Both the position numbers and the translations under genes were made by a program. Positions 9,092-17,879 of a stretch of DNA of 64,000 nt are shown piece after piece; position 1 is the stretch's first letter; the number at the start of each line of letters is the position of its first letter. Source of the DNA: JASSUD01 sp031963445 (lineage in GTDB: Bacteria; Pseudomonadota; Gammaproteobacteria; Burkholderiales; Burkholderiaceae); contig JASSUH010000001.1 of the NCBI GenBank assembly GCA_031963445.1, positions 186,001 to 250,000 of the forward strand, given 5' to 3'. A model generated the notes under the pieces. It did no database searches. It was not told where the DNA came from and worked only from the letters and a program-made list of their open reading frames with translations.

Positions 9092-10030
9092 TTACCGCGA
9101 TGCGACGTACTTTATTCCCGCTGCCTGAGGCAAAATCAAAGTGCCAGCTGTACCGTCGACCATCCGTTCAATATCGGCAAGTGCACCAATCACAGCACGC
9201 CGCTGGGTAGTCCGCGAGAATTCACAAGCTGCCTGAATCTTTGGTTCCATCGTCCCAGCTGCAAAATCAAATGCCGCGAGCGTATCTGGATCAGCTTGTA
9301 GAATCGCGCGTTGCGTCGATGTACCCCAGTTAGTAAAAACAGCTGGCACATCTGTCGCAATCACTAACAAGTCGGCTTCGAGTTCGTGTGCAAGAAGTGC
9401 TGCGCTGTAATCTTTATCAACGACCGCTTCGACACCGTATCTTCTGCGCTCTTCATTCAGCGCTACTGGAATTCCTCCTCCACCCGCACAAATAACGATG
9501 ACGTGCTTTTCCAGCAACCACCGTATAGGCGATATCTCGACAATACGTTGTGGCTTGGGGCTTGCTACAACGCGCCGATAGTTCGCACCATCTGGTGCGA
9601 CGTGCCAACCTTTTAGACGGGCCTGCGCAAATGCGTCAGCTTTCGTATAGGAAGGTCCAATGGGCTTATTCGGTACGGCAAAGGCCGGATCTTTGGGATC
9701 AACCTCAACCATAGTGAGAAGGGTCGCCAGGCTACGTTCAGCGGGTAAAAGATTGCCAATTTCTTGCTCAATAAGGTAGCCAAGCATGCCTTGTGTCTCA
9801 GCATCGAGCACATCAAGTGGGAAGAGGTTTGTCTCTGGTTGCGCTGAATTCTGCTGAGCCAGGAAGCCAACTTGAGGCCCATTGCCATGCACAATGACAA
9901 GGTCATGCTTAACTGCGACTTTGGCGAGTTGTAGCGCAGCTATTTGCACATTGCTACGCTGCGCAGCAGCACTAACACGCTCACCGCGCTTGAGTAGCGC
10001 ATTGCCACCTAACGCTACGATGATGCGCAT
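9092..10030 (-). CDS. arcC: Carbamate kinase
   Basis: Last enzyme of the arginine deiminase pathway: carbamoyl phosphate plus ADP gives ATP, CO2 and ammonia. It starts MRIIVALGGNALLKRGE at ATG 10030 (312 residues), with GGGAG about 10 bases upstream; the longer frame would overlap arcA and adds residues not typical of the family. Visible motifs are VALGGNALL, IVHGNGPQVG, VICAGGGGIPV and DKDYSAALLAHELEADLLVIATD (amino-acid-kinase fold). It is 16 bp downstream of arcA, so probably cotranscribed. No arcB lies between or beside them. Confidence 0.96.
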   Translation of the reverse strand: MRIIVALGGNALLKRGERVSAAAQRSNVQIAALQLAKVAVKHDLVIVHGNGPQVGFLAQQNSAQPETNLFPLDVLDAETQGMLGYLIEQEIGNLLPAERSLATLLTMVEVDPKDPAFAVPNKPIGPSYTKADAFAQARLKGWHVAPDGANYRRVVASPKPQRIVEISPIRWLLEKHVIVICAGGGGIPVALNEERRRYGVEAVVDKDYSAALLAHELEADLLVIATDVPAVFTNWGTSTQRAILQADPDTLAAFDFAAGTMEPKIQAACEFSRTTQRRAVIGALADIERMVDGTAGTLILPQAAGIKYVASR

Positions 10031-10046
10031 CCTCTTTTCTCCCAGC

Positions 10047-11273
10047 TCAAAAATCAATGGGGGCGCGCGCAATCGGGCAGCTTAGGCAATGGCTACCGCC
10101 ACGTCCTCGACTCAATTCGCTGCCGGGAATTTCAATCACTTCCACTCCTGCCAAGCGCATCTTTTGATTAGTACATCTGTTACGGTCATAAGCTATGACA
10201 ACTCGTCGATCAAGTGCCAGCACATTGTTACCATCGTCCCATTGTTCGCACTCAGTCTGATAATGATCATCTCCGCCCGTCGTTAGCACCCGTAGCGAGC
10301 CAACTCCGAGCGCTTGAGCAAGCACCGTAAAGAATTTTTCACCCGCATGCTTTTCATACCGCACCTCATTAATCTCGTCACCTGGATAAAGACTGGTACA
10401 ACGAATAGCATTCACAACCTCTAAATAAGCACTAATAAAATCAACATCAATAAAGGTGATGACTGTATCAAGATGCATCGTGGCACGTGTATGCGGCATA
10501 TGGCAGGCAATAACACGCTGCGCAGCGTGATTCGTGAAAAGTGCACGTGCTAGCTGGGTGACTGCTTGGGGACTGGTACGCTCTCCCAGACCAATCAGTA
10601 CAATGCCTTTGCCTATAGGCATAACATCGCCACCTTCAAGCGTTGGGGCAACCTGCGTATCTTTTTCACCCCACCAAACTTTAAGCTTGCCGGCAAAATA
10701 GGGGTGGAATTTGTAAATGGCTGTAACTAAGAGAGTTTCATTACGCCGCGTTGGCCAAAACATAGAAGACAACGCTACGCCGTTATAAATCCAGGCGCTT
10801 GCGTCACGTTGGAAGATTAAGTTCACAAGCGGTGGGATAACAAAATCAGCGCCTTCCAGATCACCCTCGAGTAGGCTGCATATGTCAAAAGGTAGTTCAC
10901 CTTTTGCAATACCACCCATTAAACGATCAGCCAACTGATTCGCAGGCATTTCTTGCAGCCAAAAGCGTAATTCGCGCAGCATGCCTACTTCAATCTTATC
11001 TTCATTAATGAGTCGATCAAGAATCCAATTTCGAGCGGACAAATCAAGGCAGACTACGTTAAGCAGATCACGGAATTCCAGCACTTCGATGCCGCGCTCA
11101 CGCATAAGCTGCACGAAAATCGCATGATCTTCAAGCGCCTTGTCTACCCACATTACATCGTCAAACAAAAGCGTGCCACAGCTACGCGGCGTCAAACGCC
11201 GATGCGCAAGCCCTGGCCGGCATACCATGACTGTGTGCAGTTTGCCTGCCTCGGAATGGACGCCGAAAGACAT
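10047..11273 (-). CDS. arcA: Arginine deiminase
   Basis: Hydrolyses arginine to citrulline and ammonia. About 408 residues from ATG 11273 (MSFGVHSEAGKLHTVMVCRP); a TTG 39 bases upstream would add an atypical leader. Active-site elements: FQRDASAWI, the His-bearing MHLDTVITFID, the SLYPGDEINEVRYEKH segment, and the catalytic Cys in GGSHCLSCPI, 12 residues from the end as in Pseudomonas ADI. With arcC it could generate ATP from arginine only if an ornithine carbamoyltransferase (arcB or argF) is encoded elsewhere. No ANR/FNR box was found upstream. Confidence 0.97.
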   Translation of the reverse strand: MSFGVHSEAGKLHTVMVCRPGLAHRRLTPRSCGTLLFDDVMWVDKALEDHAIFVQLMRERGIEVLEFRDLLNVVCLDLSARNWILDRLINEDKIEVGMLRELRFWLQEMPANQLADRLMGGIAKGELPFDICSLLEGDLEGADFVIPPLVNLIFQRDASAWIYNGVALSSMFWPTRRNETLLVTAIYKFHPYFAGKLKVWWGEKDTQVAPTLEGGDVMPIGKGIVLIGLGERTSPQAVTQLARALFTNHAAQRVIACHMPHTRATMHLDTVITFIDVDFISAYLEVVNAIRCTSLYPGDEINEVRYEKHAGEKFFTVLAQALGVGSLRVLTTGGDDHYQTECEQWDDGNNVLALDRRVVIAYDRNRCTNQKMRLAGVEVIEIPGSELSRGRGGSHCLSCPIARAPIDF

Positions 11274-11643
11274 AATGCCCTTTGTTCCTTTAAATTGGTT
11301 AGCAGGCCGCAAAAAGCGATCCTAAGGATTCCAAACATTAAGGGAGTGCTAAATAAAGCACGTGCAAGAAATGCTTTTTCAGGCAATACCCTTATATTTA
11401 ACGAAGACGGATACCCTTTCTCTTTCCTCAGCATTTTCTTAAAGCATATTCTGCTTTTACGTCAAAAATTATTAGCCGAAACAGCCACGCTACTTGGGTA
11501 AAACTCTGGAAGAACAGCTGTGTGTTCCCCGCTCGTGCATGGGACAATCTGCGCCCTAACTGCGTCAGAAAAGCGCTGATTAAAAAGATAAAAATTTGCG
11601 ACGCACCTCACTGCTCCAATTTCAAAAAAAACAAGGAATTCAA
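11274..11643. other. Intergenic region arcA-ompW-like gene
   Basis: About 370 bp between divergent genes. It should hold both promoters, but no clear -35/-10 pair, operator or repeat was recognised. GAGTGCTAA near 11345 resembles half of a CIRCE operator, but its partner is absent. AAGGA at about 11633 is the ribosome-binding site of the rightward gene. Confidence 0.4.
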
Positions 11644-12345
11644 ATGAAAATAAAGCGTTTAGCCATCCTTTTGGCTCTTTCTGCTTGCTCGCTGACAGCA
11701 CGAGCCCAATCAGCGGGCAGCTTTATAGTTAGCGCAGGCTGGGATTATTTCATGCCACATAGCCATCATTCTGTTGATAAGTACACTGAGAATGGCATCC
11801 CTGGCGATGCAGCAGCAATGAACCTGGGTCTGAAAGCTAACAAACCAAGCGCATTTGGGTTAACTGGCACCTACTTTATTACTGATAATTTAGCCGCTGA
11901 ACTCATGCTCAATACACCGGCCAAGCTTTCCTTATCAGGAGCAGATAACTGGGACGGCGCAGGCGAAATTGCCTCGGCCAATCAATGGAGCCCCGCCCTA
12001 TTACTTAAGTATTATTTCGGTCCTGCTGAAACAAAACTTCGACCATTCGTAGGTGCTGGCCTGAGTCGCACTTGGTTTACCAAGGCTCGCGCAAGATCAA
12101 CAGGTCTCGCTCCCTCCACGTCACTCAACTTCTCCATCGAGAATCAATGGGCGCTTGTCTTAAATGGAGGACTCACCTATCAATTCGATGACCATTGGTC
12201 CACCGGACTCTCAGTTTCATATATGCCGCTACGGCCACGCGCACACCTGATAAAACAAACCCTAGGGGAAGCCCCCTCCACAGTTGAGGCAAAGCTCAAG
12301 TTAAATCCAGTGATTACCTTTTTAAACGTGGGATACCGTTTTTAG
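11644..12345 (+). CDS. OmpW-family outer membrane protein
   Basis: Small eight-stranded beta-barrel porin family thought to pass small hydrophobic or cationic compounds. From ATG 11644 (AAGGA about 8 bases upstream) a signal peptide KRLAILLALSACSLTARA is followed by likely cleavage before QSAGSF. The mature part has alternating strands, LAAELMLNTPAKLSLSG, LLKYYFGPAETKLRPFVGAG typical of OmpW, and a C-terminal phenylalanine (NVGYRF) as required for barrel insertion. The frame extends 48 bases further upstream, but that part is not a signal peptide. The stop TAG is formed by the start of family A copy 4. Confidence 0.9.
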   Translation: MKIKRLAILLALSACSLTARAQSAGSFIVSAGWDYFMPHSHHSVDKYTENGIPGDAAAMNLGLKANKPSAFGLTGTYFITDNLAAELMLNTPAKLSLSGADNWDGAGEIASANQWSPALLLKYYFGPAETKLRPFVGAGLSRTWFTKARARSTGLAPSTSLNFSIENQWALVLNGGLTYQFDDHWSTGLSVSYMPLRPRAHLIKQTLGEAPSTVEAKLKLNPVITFLNVGYRF

Positions 12346-12449
12346 AACTTGTTTAGGCCTTCCCTGGCGCCCTTGCGCCGCCTTGCCGTACGCTTTTACT
12401 GTCTGCGGCGACGCACAAGACCACCAGGAAAACCCTAAACAAGTTCTAA
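12343..12449. repeat. Family A palindromic repeat, copy 4 (begins in the OmpW-gene stop)
   Basis: Full copy in inverted orientation. It begins AGAACTTGTTTAGGC inside the stop codon (T plus AG) of the OmpW-like gene; right terminus CCTAAACAAGTTCT. It abuts family B copy 4. Confidence 0.9.
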
Positions 12450-12537
12450 GAGCCTCTTCACGATCTCTAAACAAGAAGGCGCTGAGAGGTGCTTGGTAAG
12501 CATGTTGGGGTTCCTTCGTCACCCCAACCTACAAGTT
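12450..12537. repeat. Family B palindromic repeat, copy 4
   Basis: Starts AGAGCCTCTTCACGATCTC directly at the end of family A copy 4, then GCTGAGAGGTGCTTGGTAAG and one hairpin core (about 12503-12528, GTTGGGGT ... ACCCCAAC). The remaining gap to 12668 shows no other feature; it must contain the yhdP promoter. Confidence 0.85.
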
Positions 12538-12668
12538 CTAATTAAGGGGGTGATTTAGGTTCTTAAATAAGGTACCAGCCAACGCACGCTTGTAGATCAG
12601 CGGAGAAACACACGCTGTGTTACATTCATAATCTGTTTTCCACGCTCATCAACCTAAACTCGGCCTGC

Positions 12669-15600
12669 ATGCCTAACCGCAAGCCCTTTTTCAAGCGACT
12701 CGCTGCTGCTAATGTGCGTCACCCAGAAAAGCACGATCAGCCGGCTTCTTATTTCAAGCAGCGTACGCTCAAGCGAGTGCTGGGCTTTACTCTCACGCTT
12801 ATATTAGTGCTGTATTTTTGCGTAGCAGCGAGCATGCTTGCGCTACGTTATGCCGTTCTGCCGCATCTTGATGCGTGGCGCACAGGTATCGAAAAAATCG
12901 CTAGTCGCACCCTCCATGCCCCGGTCACTATCGGTGGCTTGCAAGGTAGTTGGCAAGGGTTGCAAACAAGCCTGAGCGTCACGCAGCTTAGTATCTTGGA
13001 TAAACAAGGCCAGCCCGCGCTGATGATACCCCGAGCTGTCGCTACCCTGTCTTGGCGTTCGCTGCTGTTATTGCGTCCAATTTTGTCCAATCTAACGATT
13101 GAATCTCCGCTGCTTCAGGTACGCCGTGCTCCTGATGGGACACTTTCGGTGGCAGGCATCCCTTCTACTTCAGGCAATCAAAAGCAAAGTCCACTGGTAA
13201 ATTGGGTGTTAACGCAAGAAGCTATCGTGTTACGTAACGGCACGGTGTCTTGGCACGATGCTACGCAGGCGACTCCATCTGCTACGGTGACACAGCTAAA
13301 CTTCATTTTGATGAATTATCGTCAGCAGCATCGTTTCGGCTTGCAAGCGAAGGTTGAGGGCGGCCCGTTAGCTGGCCCATTGGATGTGCGGGGACGTTTT
13401 CGACATGGGCGGCTCAGTCGCATCAACAACATAGACGATTGGAAAGGTACCGTTTATCTGAGCACTGGCCCGATTGACTTGCCCACTTTCAACCGTTCTT
13501 TAAAGCTACCCCTTGCGGCCGACAGCGGCCAAATCGAGGCGCGCACATGGCTTAAATTTAGCCACGGTCGAATTCAAGGATTACATGGCAGTTTGACCGC
13601 GCGCGAGCTCAAATTACGTGCTGCATCGCAGCTGCCGATGTTGAATTTGCCTAAGCTCTCGCTTATCTATCATGCTCAGCTCATTGAGAATGAGCTTTCG
13701 CTGCGTATACGTAATTTATCGATGCAGGTAGGTGATTCAGCTAATACGGCTACGTCCAACTCAGCTCCACCCGTTTTTACGGCACAGCGCTTACACGCTC
13801 GTTACCGTGCAGCAACCGTTAAGCATGGTCGCTCGCTCAGAGAACGCTTTAGCATCGATGGAGATTTTCTGGATATAGGGCTTTTTGCCAAACTGGCCCA
13901 TGCTTTGCCATTCCCTCCTTCAATTATCTCCGGCTTAGATCAATTTAAACCCCAGGGATTACTCCGTGACTATGCGCTTGAAGGCGAGTTCGAGGCGTTC
14001 CCCCCTATCTCTTCTGAACCTGCTTCTCAGCCTGTTTCGCAACCGTTGCTGCCACTCGCTCGCTATCGACTAAAAGCAGATTTTGAAAATGCTTCTCTAA
14101 CAACGCTTCCTGCTACCCATAAACACAGCATTGGACTGCCCGGTTTTACCCACCTTTCTGGCTCAATTAACGCGAGTGAGCGGCACGGGCTGTTGAAATT
14201 AGACGCCCAAGCAGCATCGATCACGCTCCCAGCTTGGCTTGACGAACCTAAATTAACTTTTGATTCGCTGCGTGGGGAAGCAAATTGGACGCTTAAAAAA
14301 AGCGGCTCTTTAAGCACAGTCAACGCTCAAGTTAGCTCGCTCGAGTTTGCCAATAAAGATGCCGCTGGCACACTACAAGCCACCTATCGCCACCCTGGTT
14401 CGCAGCTAGGAGAATTGGATCTGCAAACCCACTTTAGCCGTGCTGCCGTGCAACGGATACCACGCTATCTACCTACTACGCTCCCCAAAACCCTGCGCAC
14501 CTATCTCGGCCATGCTCTTCTGGGCGGAATGGCGCATGACGCAACCATTCAAATTAAAGGGCCACTGAAAGACTTTCCTTTTTCCCACGCAAAGTCAGCA
14601 GGCATTTTTCGCATCTACGCCCCCTTTACAAACAGCAGCTTCAACCCTTCACCAGAGCCCCCCCTGCGCACTGCATCTGGTATGCAGACAAAATGGCCGA
14701 GTTTTGAAGGAATTAATGGTGTTTTTGAAATAGATCAAAATACGTTGAAATTTGATATCAAGCAGGCACGCTATCAAGGCGTCACTCTCTCAGGAATTCA
14801 TGGGCAAATTGATGACTTAACAAAACCAGCCAATTTAATCCTTGCAGGCCAAGCCAGCGGCCCTCTCAATGATCTGTTGCATTACCTACGTCAAACGCCT
14901 ATTCCACAATGGGTAGGGTTACCACTAGATAAATTGCAAGCTAAAGAAAACGCCCAGCTAACTTTACAGCTGCGTATACCTTGCCATAGCGGCACGCGCA
15001 TTGGCGCCACAGGTAAGGTAGAGTTTTTGAATAACTCGCTCTCTTTTGACACGCTCCCCTCCCTTAGTGCGCTCAAAGGGCAGCTTAAATTCACTGAGCA
15101 AAGCCTTGAGTGGGAGCAGCTATCTGCCCAATTGCTTGAAGGTAACGTAGATCTTGCCGGCGCAGTCAAAGCGGATGGCGAGATGACATTAAAGGCGGAT
15201 GGAAATTTATCTACGCGTGCTTTACATAGCCATTTAACCCAGCACTATCAGGCAAGCCCATTGACTACGCTGGTGCAGCGCTTTAACGGCAACACGCCTT
15301 ACAAAATTAGCGTGCAAGCGCCCAAAGGCAGTCCGCCGACCATTAATGCTCGAGCCAATTTACGCACGGTTGCGATCAATCTACCAGCGCCACTTGCAAA
15401 AACAGCACAGCAACCCATGCCGCTTCATTTTGCACTACGGCCTTTAAACGATACCCATTCGTCTGAGCTTGAATTCCGACTCGGCTCACTCAGGGCAATT
15501 TATTTACAACGCGGCTGGCCGCAGCCCACTGTAGTAAGCGGCACAGTTAGCTTTAATCGGTCAGCTGTGTTGCCAGCGCATGGGGTGGTGGCAAGCGCTC

Positions 15601-16868
15601 ATTTCAAGCAATTTGATCTCGATGCGTGGCAGACTTTTGCTAAAGAGCTAATGACCCCTCCAGGGGTAGCGCACCCTACAAAGCAACAGTGCACCTCATT
15701 TGCTACCTCACTTTCTACCCTAAGCGCAGCGTATCTACCGACTAGCTTTGCGCTGCACTTCAATTTGTTGACCCTGGCTAACCGTCACTGGCCTAACCTT
15801 CATCTGAGGGCGTGGCATCATCATGCCGGATGGCGTGCTCAGTTTGCTGCACCCAATATTGCTGGTGGCATTTTTTGGCACCCTACCGCGGCATCAAACC
15901 GCTCAATCAGCACCAGCACCCTCAACGCCCATTTGACGCGACTCGCTATCCCGACGCCGATAAACGCGAGTGTAAAAAGCAAGCGACTTGAAGAAGATAC
16001 CCATAATGTCCCATCGCTTAATTTGAAAATCGATGATTTATCGATTCATGGCCAAAATTTAGGCGCTTTGGAAATGATGTTGCGTAATACAGCGACGCAA
16101 AAACTCACTAATTGGCAGCTCGATAAACTGCAGCTTACGCTGCCAACAGCGCAGCTAGCGGCGCATGGTAGCTGGCAGACATTACCAAGCGCGATGCTAA
16201 CAGGCGCCTCTTCTGCTACACCGCACGCTTCTTTTGACTTTAAACTGGCTTTACATAACGCAGGCACATTGCTTAACCATTTCGGTCTGCCCCATACGTT
16301 GCGCGATGGCAGCGGCACGCTTGCTGGGAAACTCCATTGGCAAGGCAAGCTGGCTCCCATCGATTACACCTCTCTCGCAGGTTCCCTCTCACTGGATTTG
16401 CAACGTGGGCAAATTGTTCAGGTAGAACCGGGATTGGGTAAGTTAATTGGCGTTTTCTCATTGCAAAGCTTGGGGCATTTTTTAACGCTAGATTTTCGTG
16501 AGCTAACTAACTCAGGCTTAACTTTCCAGCGAATGACTGCATCGGCCAAAATTGATAAAGGGATCGTGCGCACAGAAGACTTTAATATTGATACTTCAAT
16601 GGCTCAGATCAAAGTAAAAGGCAATGCTGACCTAGTCCAAGAGCAGCAAAATTTGCAGGTTGACATTAAGCCTGCCGTCAGCGCTGGGTCGGCTGTGCTG
16701 GCTGCCACTATTGTTAATCCGCTGTTAGGCATAGGCAGCTATCTGGCTCAACAAGTGCTCTCGGCGTCGGTTTCTCGCAAGTTAGCTGCGCAATATAGCG
16801 TTTCGGGTTCATGGAATAATCCGCGTATTGAACGTATTGACGATAACAAGGCCAGCGCTAAGCCATGA
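12669..16868 (+). CDS. YhdP-type AsmA-like envelope protein
   Basis: Very large (1399 residues) member of the YhdP/TIGR02099 family of AsmA-like proteins, which bridge inner and outer membrane and are implicated in phospholipid transport. One N-terminal transmembrane helix (about residues 35-58, LGFTLTLILVLYFCVAASML), then a predominantly beta repeat structure with many Thr/Ser/Leu strands, and the conserved C-terminal block (LVQEQQNLQVDIKPAVSAGS ... NPLLGIGSYLAQQVLS). The stop overlaps the start of the nitrilase gene (ATGA), so the two are translationally coupled. Family assignment is firm; the transport role rests on E. coli work. Confidence 0.92.
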   Translation: MPNRKPFFKRLAAANVRHPEKHDQPASYFKQRTLKRVLGFTLTLILVLYFCVAASMLALRYAVLPHLDAWRTGIEKIASRTLHAPVTIGGLQGSWQGLQTSLSVTQLSILDKQGQPALMIPRAVATLSWRSLLLLRPILSNLTIESPLLQVRRAPDGTLSVAGIPSTSGNQKQSPLVNWVLTQEAIVLRNGTVSWHDATQATPSATVTQLNFILMNYRQQHRFGLQAKVEGGPLAGPLDVRGRFRHGRLSRINNIDDWKGTVYLSTGPIDLPTFNRSLKLPLAADSGQIEARTWLKFSHGRIQGLHGSLTARELKLRAASQLPMLNLPKLSLIYHAQLIENELSLRIRNLSMQVGDSANTATSNSAPPVFTAQRLHARYRAATVKHGRSLRERFSIDGDFLDIGLFAKLAHALPFPPSIISGLDQFKPQGLLRDYALEGEFEAFPPISSEPASQPVSQPLLPLARYRLKADFENASLTTLPATHKHSIGLPGFTHLSGSINASERHGLLKLDAQAASITLPAWLDEPKLTFDSLRGEANWTLKKSGSLSTVNAQVSSLEFANKDAAGTLQATYRHPGSQLGELDLQTHFSRAAVQRIPRYLPTTLPKTLRTYLGHALLGGMAHDATIQIKGPLKDFPFSHAKSAGIFRIYAPFTNSSFNPSPEPPLRTASGMQTKWPSFEGINGVFEIDQNTLKFDIKQARYQGVTLSGIHGQIDDLTKPANLILAGQASGPLNDLLHYLRQTPIPQWVGLPLDKLQAKENAQLTLQLRIPCHSGTRIGATGKVEFLNNSLSFDTLPSLSALKGQLKFTEQSLEWEQLSAQLLEGNVDLAGAVKADGEMTLKADGNLSTRALHSHLTQHYQASPLTTLVQRFNGNTPYKISVQAPKGSPPTINARANLRTVAINLPAPLAKTAQQPMPLHFALRPLNDTHSSELEFRLGSLRAIYLQRGWPQPTVVSGTVSFNRSAVLPAHGVVASAHFKQFDLDAWQTFAKELMTPPGVAHPTKQQCTSFATSLSTLSAAYLPTSFALHFNLLTLANRHWPNLHLRAWHHHAGWRAQFAAPNIAGGIFWHPTAASNRSISTSTLNAHLTRLAIPTPINASVKSKRLEEDTHNVPSLNLKIDDLSIHGQNLGALEMMLRNTATQKLTNWQLDKLQLTLPTAQLAAHGSWQTLPSAMLTGASSATPHASFDFKLALHNAGTLLNHFGLPHTLRDGSGTLAGKLHWQGKLAPIDYTSLAGSLSLDLQRGQIVQVEPGLGKLIGVFSLQSLGHFLTLDFRELTNSGLTFQRMTASAKIDKGIVRTEDFNIDTSMAQIKVKGNADLVQEQQNLQVDIKPAVSAGSAVLAATIVNPLLGIGSYLAQQVLSASVSRKLAAQYSVSGSWNNPRIERIDDNKASAKP

Positions 16869-17761
16869 ATAAAAACACTACAAAATTCCGTGTTGCTGCA
16901 TTACAAATGGTTAGCACCACGGTGCTTGAGCAAAACCTTGCCGAAGCTAGCCGTCTCATTAACGAAGCCGTTGCGCAAGGTGCGCAGTTGGTCGTACTGC
17001 CTGAATATTTCTGCCTAATGGGGCAGCAGGAAGCCGACAAATTAACCATTCAAGAACTTGCAGGCAGCGGCCCTATCCAACATTTTTTAGCAGACCAAGC
17101 AAGTCGGCATGGCATCTGGTTAATTGGCGGAACAGTCCCCATCTCTTCGGCTGACCCACAACGCGTGCTGAATACCACTTTTGTTTTTGCGCCAAATGGT
17201 GAAGCGGTGGCACGCTACGACAAAATCCATTTATTTCATTTTGTTGGCCATCAACAAAAATTTGATGAAGCGCGCACTATCTGTGCCGGTAACACTGTGT
17301 GTGCGTTTGACGCACCTTTTGGACGTGTCGGACTTTCGATTTGCTACGACCTGCGCTTCCCAGAACTGTATCGTGCACTGGGCGATTGCGCCTTGCTGGT
17401 CGCGCCCTCAGCCTTTACTTACACCACCGGCCGTGCCCATTGGGAACTTTTATTACGCACCCGCGCTGTCGAAAATCAGTGCTACATGCTGGCAGCCGCA
17501 CAAGGCGGCAAACATCAAAATGGCCGCCGTACCTGGGGCCATAGCATGCTAGTTGACCCGTGGGGCAAAATCTTAGCGATACACAAAGAAGGGCCTAGCG
17601 TAGTGATAGGCGATCTTGAATTAAGTCGGATTAAAACGGTACGACAAAGCTTACCCATGCAACGGCAGCAAGACGTCGTGTATCCTGAGAACCTGTCTAC
17701 AAATCGCCTAAAAGGCCGTGATTCGGGGTCGGGCGGTGCTCGGAATCCTCATGTACATTGA
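16865..17761 (+). CDS. Carbon-nitrogen hydrolase (Nit1/YbeM-like amidase), repeat-encoded C-terminus
   Basis: Nitrilase-superfamily amidase of the type that clears deaminated glutathione. Catalytic triad: Glu47 (VVLPEYF), Lys120 (RYDKIHLF), Cys160 (LSICYDLRFPELYR). The ordinary fold ends near QSLPMQRQQDVVYP. The last 22 or so residues (from about 276; Gly/Ser/Arg/Asn/His-rich) are translated from a family C repeat, and the stop TGA lies in the middle of that repeat. The protein is therefore longer than usual with a tail of unrelated sequence. It starts inside the yhdP stop; tldD follows. Confidence 0.93.
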   Translation: MNKNTTKFRVAALQMVSTTVLEQNLAEASRLINEAVAQGAQLVVLPEYFCLMGQQEADKLTIQELAGSGPIQHFLADQASRHGIWLIGGTVPISSADPQRVLNTTFVFAPNGEAVARYDKIHLFHFVGHQQKFDEARTICAGNTVCAFDAPFGRVGLSICYDLRFPELYRALGDCALLVAPSAFTYTTGRAHWELLLRTRAVENQCYMLAAAQGGKHQNGRRTWGHSMLVDPWGKILAIHKEGPSVVIGDLELSRIKTVRQSLPMQRQQDVVYPENLSTNRLKGRDSGSGGARNPHVH

Positions 17762-17833
17762 GTACACTCCGGTTCCTCCGCTCCGGCCTCCCCCGACTGA
17801 CGACCTTTTAGACAATTTGTAGACAGGTTCTGA
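17691..17833. repeat. Family C palindromic repeat overlapping the nitrilase 3' end
   Basis: About 140 bp. Left arm GAACCTGTCTACAAAT ... CTAAAAGG; right arm CCTTTTAGAC ... ATTTGTAGACAGGTTC. The arms pair over about 27 bp with two mismatches. The inner parts (GGGGTCGGGCGG against CCTCCCCCGAC) pair further, with a centre around CATGTACATTGAGTAC. The left half encodes the tail of the nitrilase. A second copy starts at 63973. Confidence 0.9.
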
Positions 17834-17879
17834 TAACTACCAACCGCTCCAGCCCTGCAATTTATTAAAAAATTAATAT

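Noticed and set aside
11340..11360. GAGTGCTAA, half of a CIRCE operator, in a genome with hrcA
   Set aside because: The TTAGCACTC partner at nine-base spacing is absent and the neighbouring genes are not heat-shock genes.
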